Shown here in pieces: positions 59,120-64,000 of a DNA stretch of 64,000 nucleotides; positions within the stretch are counted from its first letter, which is position 1, and each line of letters starts with the position of its first letter. Location: the NCBI GenBank assembly GCA_036276955.1, contig DASUNW010000033.1, positions 16,275-80,274 of the forward strand. Reading direction: 5' to 3'. The position numbers were made by a program, and so were the translations under genes. This stretch comes from Alloalcanivorax sp036276955. GTDB taxonomy: Bacteria; Pseudomonadota; Gammaproteobacteria; Pseudomonadales; Alcanivoracaceae. A model generated the notes under the pieces. It ran no database searches. It was not told the DNA's origin and was given only the letters and a program-made list of their open reading frames with translations.

Positions 59120-60163
59120 TTAGCCCATGGCCAGCATGTCCAGACCCTGGGTGTCTATCAGCTCAAGGGCCTTGCCGCCGCCGCGCGCCACGCAGGTGAG
59201 CGGGTCGTCGGCGATAATCACCGGCAGACCGGTTTCCTCGGTGAGCAAGCGGTCGATGTCGCGCAGCAGCGCGCCGCCACCGGTCAGCACCAGGCCGCGC
59301 TCGGCGATGTCCGACGCCAGTTCCGGCGGCGAGGCTTCCAGGGCGTTCTTAACCGCGTTGACGATCACCGAGAGAGGATCCTTAAGGGCTTCCAGTATCT
59401 CCTCGGAATTGAGCGTGAACTGGCGCGGCACGCCCTCCGCCAGGTTGCGGCCGCGCACGTCGATCTCGAGGATCTCGCCGCCGGGATAGGCGGTGCCGAT
59501 TTCGTGTTTGATGCGCTCGGCGGTGGATTCGCCGATCAGCGAGCCGTATTCCTTGCGCACGAAAGCGACAATGGCTTCGTCGAAACGGTCGCCGCCGGTA
59601 CGCACGGATTCGGAGTAGACCACGCCGTTAAGGGAAATCAGGGCGATCTCCGTGGTGCCGCCGCCGATATCCACCACCATGGAGCCACGCGCCTCTTCCA
59701 CCGGCAGGCCGGCGCCGATGGCGGCCGCCACCGGTTCCTCTATGAGGTAGACGTCGCGGGCCCCGGCGCCGAAGGCGGAGTCCTGGATCGCGCGGCGCTC
59801 CACCTGGGTGGATTTGCAGGGCACGCAGACCAGCACGCGCGGCGCCGGCGGGAAGAACCCGGTGTCGTGCACCTTCTTGATGAAGTACTGCAGCATCTTC
59901 TCGGTGACGTCGAAATCCGCGATGACGCCGTCCTTCATCGGGCGAATAGCGGTGATATTGCCGGGGGTCCGCCCCAGCATCCGCTTGGCGTCGGCGCCCA
60001 CGGCGGCGACGCTTTTCTGCGCGCCATGATGACGAATGGCCACCACCGAAGGCTCATCCAGTACGATACCGCGCCCACGAACGTAAATAAGGGTGTTGGC
60101 GGTGCCAAGGTCGATGGAAAGATCGGTGGAGAACATCCCCCGAATGCGCTTAATCACGGACAT
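59120..60163 (-). CDS. mreB: Rod shape-determining actin homologue MreB
   Basis: Cytoplasmic actin-like protein guiding lateral wall synthesis. From ATG 60163 (SVIKRIRGMFSTDLSIDLGTANTLIY) it has 347 residues, the same as the E. coli protein. ATP-binding motifs DLGTANT, VVDIGGGTTE and LTGGGALLRDID are intact. Alternative in-frame starts reach up to 60232 but lack family similarity. The promoter is at 60245-60273. It heads the long chain running through to the cyclic-nucleotide-binding gene. Confidence 0.97.
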   Translation of the reverse strand: MSVIKRIRGMFSTDLSIDLGTANTLIYVRGRGIVLDEPSVVAIRHHGAQKSVAAVGADAKRMLGRTPGNITAIRPMKDGVIADFDVTEKMLQYFIKKVHDTGFFPPAPRVLVCVPCKSTQVERRAIQDSAFGAGARDVYLIEEPVAAAIGAGLPVEEARGSMVVDIGGGTTEIALISLNGVVYSESVRTGGDRFDEAIVAFVRKEYGSLIGESTAERIKHEIGTAYPGGEILEIDVRGRNLAEGVPRQFTLNSEEILEALKDPLSVIVNAVKNALEASPPELASDIAERGLVLTGGGALLRDIDRLLTEETGLPVIIADDPLTCVARGGGKALELIDTQGLDMLAMG

Positions 60164-60244
60164 CCTGGCCTGTTTCCTGAGGGTCGTGGAGAAAAGAAGG
60201 TGTTGCCGGCGGGCCTGTTCACGCCCTTGCAACAGAATGGCGCA

Positions 60245-60273
60245 ACTCTAGCAACGGCGCCGGGTTTCGGCAA
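60245..60273 (-). promoter_or_regulatory. Sigma-70 promoter of mreBCD
   Basis: Minus strand: -35 TTGCCG (60268-60273), a 17-base spacer and -10 TAGAGT (60245-60250), about 75 bases before the mreB start. Confidence 0.65.
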
Positions 60274-60303
60274 GCGAACCCGGTCCCATCCGCTCATCAC
60301 GGT

Positions 60304-60331
60304 TTGTCCGCGCCCCGGTCTGTGGTAATTT
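60304..60331 (+). promoter_or_regulatory. Sigma-70 promoter of gatCAB
   Basis: -35 TTGTCC (60304-60309), a 16-base spacer and -10 TAATTT (60326-60331), about 27 bases upstream of the gatC ATG. Divergent from the mreB promoter. Confidence 0.6.
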
Positions 60332-60364
60332 TGCGCCCTTCCCCAGCCTTTGCGGAGAACGCCC

Positions 60365-60652
60365 ATGGCCATTGATTCCAAGGTGGTGGCACGCGCGGCC
60401 CATCTGGCCCGCCTGCGGGTGGACGACAGCGAAACCGCGGAGCTGTCCGCCCGCCTTAACGACATTCTCGGCATGGTCGACCAGCTCCAGCAGGCGAATG
60501 TGGACCAGGTCGAGCCCCTGGCCCACCCCCTCGAGGTCAGCCAGCCGCTGCGCGACGACCGGGTCACCGAACCCGATGTGCGCGACAAAGTGCTGCCCCT
60601 TGCGCCGGCCAGCGAGGACGGCTGTTTCCTGGTACCCCGGGTGATCGAGTAA
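60365..60652 (+). CDS. gatC: Asp-tRNA(Asn)/Glu-tRNA(Gln) amidotransferase subunit GatC
   Basis: Small (95 residues) bracing subunit of the GatCAB complex, which amidates mischarged Glu-tRNA(Gln) and/or Asp-tRNA(Asn). It starts MAIDSKVVARAAHLARLRVDD and has the LNDILGMVDQLQQANVDQVEPLAHP core. The ATG at 60365 follows GGAG; a TTG at 60350 is not needed. First gene of gatC-gatA-gatB. Confidence 0.96.
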   Translation: MAIDSKVVARAAHLARLRVDDSETAELSARLNDILGMVDQLQQANVDQVEPLAHPLEVSQPLRDDRVTEPDVRDKVLPLAPASEDGCFLVPRVIE

Positions 60653-60656
60653 ACCG

Positions 60657-62111
60657 ATGCACGATAAAACACTGACTGAACTCAAAGCCGGCCTGCACGC
60701 CGGGGATTTTTCCTCCCGGGAACTCACCGAGCATTTCCTGGACCGCATCAAACGGCACGACGGCGAGCTGAACAGTTTTATCACCGTCACCGAGGCGCAG
60801 GCCCTGCAACAGGCGGACGCCGCCGACCAGGCGATCGCCGCGGGCGATCATCGCCTGCTCACCGGCCTGCCGATCGCGCACAAGGACATTTTCTGCACCG
60901 AGGGCGTGCGCACCAGTTGCGGCTCGCGGATGCTGGATAATTTCGTCGCCCCCTACACCGCCACGACGGTGGAAAAGATGGCACGGGAAGGCGCGGTGAT
61001 GCTGGGCAAGACCAATATGGACGAGTTCGCCATGGGCTCCTCCAACGAAACCAGCTTCTACGGCCCGGTGAAAAACCCCTGGGACACCGAACGGGTGCCC
61101 GGCGGCTCCTCCGGCGGCGCCGCCGCCAGCCTGGCCGCGCGTCTGACCCCCGGCGCGACCGGCACCGACACCGGCGGCTCGATCCGCCAGCCGGCGGCGC
61201 TAAACAGCGTCACCGGCCTGAAGCCCACCTACGGCCGCGTTTCCCGCTGGGGCATGATCGCCTTCGCCTCCAGCCTGGACCAGGCCGGGCCGTTGGGTCT
61301 GTCCGCCGCGGACTGCGCCTTGATGCTGCAGGCCATGGCCGGCCACGACGAAAAAGACTCCACCTGCCTCAATGAGCCGGTGGACGACTATCTCGGCGCA
61401 CTCGACCACAGCGTTGACGGTCTGAAGATCGGCGTGCCGGAAGAATTTTTTCCCGACAACCTGGACGGCGCGATCGCCGACAACGCCCGCGAGGCGATGC
61501 GCGAACTGGAAAAACAGGGCGCCAAACTGGTCAAGCTGTCGCTGCCCAGCATCAAGCTGTCGGTGCCGGCCTACTATGTGATCGCGCCGGCGGAAGCCAG
61601 CTCCAACCTTTCCCGCTTCGACGGCGTGCGCTTCGGCTACCGTTGCGAAGACCCCAAGGATTTGGAAGACCTGTACAAGCGCTCGCGCTCGGAAGGCTTC
61701 GGCGCCGAAGTGAAACGCCGCATCCTGGTGGGCACCTATGCGCTGTCCGCCGGCTATTACGACGCCTACTACAAGCGCGCGCAGAAAGTACGCCGCTTGA
61801 TCCGCGACGATTTTTCTCGCGCGTTCAAGGACGTCGACGTGATCATGGGCCCCACCTCGCCGGAAACCGCGTTCAAACTGGGCGCCAAGGCGGACGACCC
61901 GGTCAATATGTACATGGCCGACGTGTTCACCATCGCCGTGAACCTGGCCGGCCTGCCGGCACTGTCCATGCCCAGTGGCTTTATCAACGGTTTGCCCGCC
62001 GGCACCCAGGTGATCGGCAACTATTTCCAGGAAGGCCGCATACTGAACGTGGCGCACCGCTATCAGATGGCCACGGACTGGCATCAACAGGCGCCGGGAG
62101 GTTTCGCATGA
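60657..62111 (+). CDS. gatA: Asp-tRNA(Asn)/Glu-tRNA(Gln) amidotransferase subunit GatA
   Basis: Amidase-signature subunit that releases ammonia from glutamine. It has 484 residues. The Ser-cisSer-Lys triad is visible: Lys in PIAHKDIFC, Ser residues in PGGSSGGAAAS and TDTGGSIRQPA. The GTYALSAGYYDAYY segment is GatA-specific. The stop overlaps gatB (ATGA). Confidence 0.97.
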   Translation: MHDKTLTELKAGLHAGDFSSRELTEHFLDRIKRHDGELNSFITVTEAQALQQADAADQAIAAGDHRLLTGLPIAHKDIFCTEGVRTSCGSRMLDNFVAPYTATTVEKMAREGAVMLGKTNMDEFAMGSSNETSFYGPVKNPWDTERVPGGSSGGAAASLAARLTPGATGTDTGGSIRQPAALNSVTGLKPTYGRVSRWGMIAFASSLDQAGPLGLSAADCALMLQAMAGHDEKDSTCLNEPVDDYLGALDHSVDGLKIGVPEEFFPDNLDGAIADNAREAMRELEKQGAKLVKLSLPSIKLSVPAYYVIAPAEASSNLSRFDGVRFGYRCEDPKDLEDLYKRSRSEGFGAEVKRRILVGTYALSAGYYDAYYKRAQKVRRLIRDDFSRAFKDVDVIMGPTSPETAFKLGAKADDPVNMYMADVFTIAVNLAGLPALSMPSGFINGLPAGTQVIGNYFQEGRILNVAHRYQMATDWHQQAPGGFA

Positions 62112-63556
62112 GCCATTCAGGAAACTGGGAAGTCGTGATTGGCCTGGAAGTGCACGTGCAACTGGCCACCGATTCAAAAATCTTCTCCGGCACCAGCACC
62201 CAAACCGGCGACGAGCCCAACCGCCACGCCAGCCTGATCGACCTGGGCATGCCGGGCACCCTGCCGGTGGTGAATAAGGAAGCGATCCGTAACGCCATTC
62301 GTTTCGGTCTGGCGGTGAATGCGGATATCGCCCGCCGCTCGGTGTTTGAACGGAAGAATTATTTTTATCCGGACCTGCCCAAGGGCTACCAGACCACGCA
62401 GCTGGCGGAGCCCATCGTCGGTGCCGGCGAAGTGGAAATTCAGCTCGAAAACGGTGACAAAAAGGTGGTGCGCATTCATCACGCCCACCTGGAAGAGGAC
62501 GCCGGCAAGTCTTTGCACGAGGACTTTCATGGCCAAACCGGCATCGACCTCAACCGCGCCGGCACGCCGCTGATCGAAATCGTTTCGGAACCGGACATGA
62601 GCAGCGCCGAGGAGGCGGTGGCGTTCGCGCGTAAGCTGCATTCCATCGTCACCTCGCTGGGCATCTGCGACGGCGACATGTCCCAGGGCAACATGCGTTT
62701 CGATGTCAACATTTCGATACGCCGCCCCGGCGAGCCGCTCGGCACGCGTACCGAAACCAAGAACCTCAACTCTTTTCGCTTCATGGAAAAAGCCATTGCC
62801 CTGGAAGTGGCGCGGCAGATCGACGTGCTGGAAGACGGCGGCGAAATTGTCCAGGAAACGCGGCTGTATAACGGCGACACCAATACCGCCCGCTCCATGC
62901 GCACCAAGGAAGACGCCAACGATTACCGCTACTTCCCGTGCCCGGATTTATTGCCGGTGATGGTCAGCGAAGAGGAAATACAAACCCTGCGCGACCAGCT
63001 TCCGGAACTGCCGGACGCCCGCAAGGCCCGCTACATCGGCCGCTATCAGTTATCGGACTACGACGCCGAGCTGCTGTCCGGCTCCATTGCCACGGCGCGC
63101 TACTTCGAAGCCGCCGCCGAGCATGGCGGCGACGCCAAGCTGGCCGCCAACTGGGTGATGGGCGAACTGGCCGCCAAACTCAATGCGGAAGACAAGGACA
63201 TCAGCGAAAGCCCGGTGTCCGCCGAGCATCTCGGCGAGCTGATCCAGCGCCTCAAGGACGGCACCATCAGTTCCAAGATCGCCAAGCAGGTGTTTGAAGC
63301 CTGCTGGAACGGTGACGGCGGCCCGGACCAGATCATCGAGGCGCAAGGCCTGAAGCAAATGAGTGATAGCGGCGAGCTGGAAAAAATCGTCGATCAGGTG
63401 ATCGCCGACAGCCCCGCCCAGGTGGAGGATTATCGCAACTCCGACGACGCCAAGCGCAAAAAGAAAATCGGCTTCTTCGTCGGCCAGGTGATGAAGGCCA
63501 CCCAGGGCAAGGCCAACCCGCAGCAGGTCAACCAGCTGCTCCAAGAGAAGCTGTGA
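62108..63556 (+). CDS. gatB: Asp-tRNA(Asn)/Glu-tRNA(Gln) amidotransferase subunit GatB
   Basis: Kinase/amidotransferase subunit that activates the tRNA-bound acid and binds tRNA through its C-terminal YqeY-like domain. From ATG 62108 it has 482 residues. Typical segments are WEVVIGLEVHVQL, FERKNYFYPDLPKGYQ, HLEEDAGKSLH, VDFNRAGTPLIEIVSEPD-like DLNRAGTPLIEIVSEPDM, EDANDYRYFPCPDLLP and the C-terminal GFFVGQVMKATQGKANPQ. The longer upstream frame overlaps gatA and is spurious. Confidence 0.97.
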   Translation: MSHSGNWEVVIGLEVHVQLATDSKIFSGTSTQTGDEPNRHASLIDLGMPGTLPVVNKEAIRNAIRFGLAVNADIARRSVFERKNYFYPDLPKGYQTTQLAEPIVGAGEVEIQLENGDKKVVRIHHAHLEEDAGKSLHEDFHGQTGIDLNRAGTPLIEIVSEPDMSSAEEAVAFARKLHSIVTSLGICDGDMSQGNMRFDVNISIRRPGEPLGTRTETKNLNSFRFMEKAIALEVARQIDVLEDGGEIVQETRLYNGDTNTARSMRTKEDANDYRYFPCPDLLPVMVSEEEIQTLRDQLPELPDARKARYIGRYQLSDYDAELLSGSIATARYFEAAAEHGGDAKLAANWVMGELAAKLNAEDKDISESPVSAEHLGELIQRLKDGTISSKIAKQVFEACWNGDGGPDQIIEAQGLKQMSDSGELEKIVDQVIADSPAQVEDYRNSDDAKRKKKIGFFVGQVMKATQGKANPQQVNQLLQEKL

Positions 63557-63778
63557 GCTGTAAGCCACAAGCCGCAAGCAGGCCGTGCTGGAGGAAAGGC
63601 CTTGCCGCTGGCCAGGCGGCAAGTTGAAAGTTGCAAGTTTCAAACGCGGGCACGGCCCTACAGCCGGCAAGGCCCATCTCGCGTTTCAACTTGAAACTTG
63701 CAACTTGCAACTGCTTCCTGACCGGCACGGCTCTTCCCCCGGCACGGCCGGCTTGCAGCTTGCGGCTTGAAGCCCTCC
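63557..63778. repeat. Three-layer nested heptamer palindrome
   Basis: Starts directly after the gatB stop. The layers are AAGCCNC heptamers (63557-63580), GGCCGTGC...AGGCCTTGCC (63581-63606) and CAAGTTG/AAAGTTG heptamers (63616-63642). After a short centre follow mirrored CAACTTG arrays (63682-63712), GGCACGGC...GGCACGGCC (63724-63749) and mirrored GCTTGCAGCTTGCGGCTTG (to 63770). The GATNCAG layer is absent. It fills the gap before the crotonase gene. Confidence 0.87.
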
Positions 63779-63791
63779 AACAGGAACCGCC

Positions 63792-64000
63792 ATGAACGAA
63801 CCGCGTGTCACACTCTCAATCGAAGGCCACATCGCCACGGTGTCGCTGAACCGGCCGGAAAAGTACAACGGCCTGGATCTGCAAACGCTTGAGGGGCTGG
63901 TGGCCTGCGCCAAGGCGGTAAAAAAGAACCGCGACGTGCGCGTGGTGATTCTACGCGGCGAAGGCAAGGCGTTCTGCGCCGGGCTCGACTTCGCCACCGT
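63792..64000 (+). CDS. Enoyl-CoA hydratase/isomerase (crotonase) family protein, 5' part
   Basis: The first 69 residues are visible before the window ends. EPRVTLSIEGHIATVSLNRPEKYNGLD and VVILRGEGKAFCAGLDFATV are the classic crotonase start, with the oxyanion-hole GxGKAFCAGLD segment. An AGGA element precedes the ATG at 63792. The exact reaction (hydratase, isomerase or other) cannot be told from this part. Possibly related to fatty acid use. Confidence 0.88.
   Translation, partial: MNEPRVTLSIEGHIATVSLNRPEKYNGLDLQTLEGLVACAKAVKKNRDVRVVILRGEGKAFCAGLDFAT

Noticed and set aside
58148..60328. 726-residue plus-strand open frame opposite mreC and mreB
   Set aside because: Antisense to two highly conserved genes; Gln/His/Gly-rich and without domains.

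Overview
The window is a 64 kb stretch of a GC-rich gammaproteobacterial chromosome. Gene content and order point to a hydrocarbon- or lipid-using marine type such as Alcanivorax or a close relative: meso-DAP type murein genes, a petABC bc1 operon, sspAB, kdsDC-lptCAB-rpoN-hpf-ptsN-rapZ-ptsO, mreBCD, gatCAB, and a FadL porin next to an acyl-CoA dehydrogenase. The genus is an inference from synteny and protein style; no rRNA is present to confirm it.

Layout. 1-8034 (minus): a tightly coupled division and cell wall cluster, mraZ-rsmH-ftsL-ftsI-murE-murF-mraY-murD (murD runs off the left edge), with a promoter and MraZ-type repeats in front. 8453-8814: RNase P RNA. 8942-13316: rsmI diverging from lpoA-yraN-diaA-dolP. 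13354-18089 (minus): sspB/sspA, petC/petB/petA and rpsI/rplM. 18482-19519: an aldo/keto reductase. 19545-22398: a small accessory island with a dehydrogenase remnant, a frameshifted RelE-like toxin beside its intact NadS-like antitoxin, a SymE-like toxin behind a near-ideal LexA box, an orphan decaying type I-E CRISPR array, a lone Phd-type antitoxin, and HigB with a truncated HigA. 22446-28878: fadL, acyl-CoA dehydrogenase, zapE, an alpha/beta hydrolase, zapG and ATP sulfurylase. 29400-32246: a lipid kinase, a Nif3-like protein and a DegS/AlgW-type protease. 32318-37644 (minus): mlaC-ibaG-murA-hisG-hisD-hisC. 37827-46250 (plus): kdsD-kdsC-lptC-lptA-lptB, rpoN-hpf-ptsN-rapZ-ptsO and mgtE. 46302-60163 (minus): two paired membrane proteins, pmbA, then a long overlapping chain mreB-mreC-mreD-maf-yhdP-nitrilase-tldD-cyclic-nucleotide-binding protein; darP sits on the plus strand inside this region. 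60365-63556 (plus): gatC-gatA-gatB, followed by the start of a crotonase-family gene at the right edge.

How the genes work together. Much of the window builds the cell envelope: peptidoglycan precursors (mur, mraY), septal and lateral synthesis (ftsI, ftsL, lpoA, mreBCD, zapE, zapG), LPS Kdo supply and transport (kdsD, kdsC, lptCAB), and outer-membrane upkeep (mlaC, dolP, yhdP, the DegS-type protease).

The most unusual signal is intergenic. Six loci carry members of one modular palindrome family. Short tandem heptamer arrays (AAGCTNC, then CAAGTTG, then GATNCAG) are nested inside each other as inverted repeats. The six copies form a graded series, from the outermost layer only to the full nest. 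A second family (GTAGGTCGGGTT...AACCCGACCTAC) sits flush against gene ends and supplies the stop codon of at least three genes.
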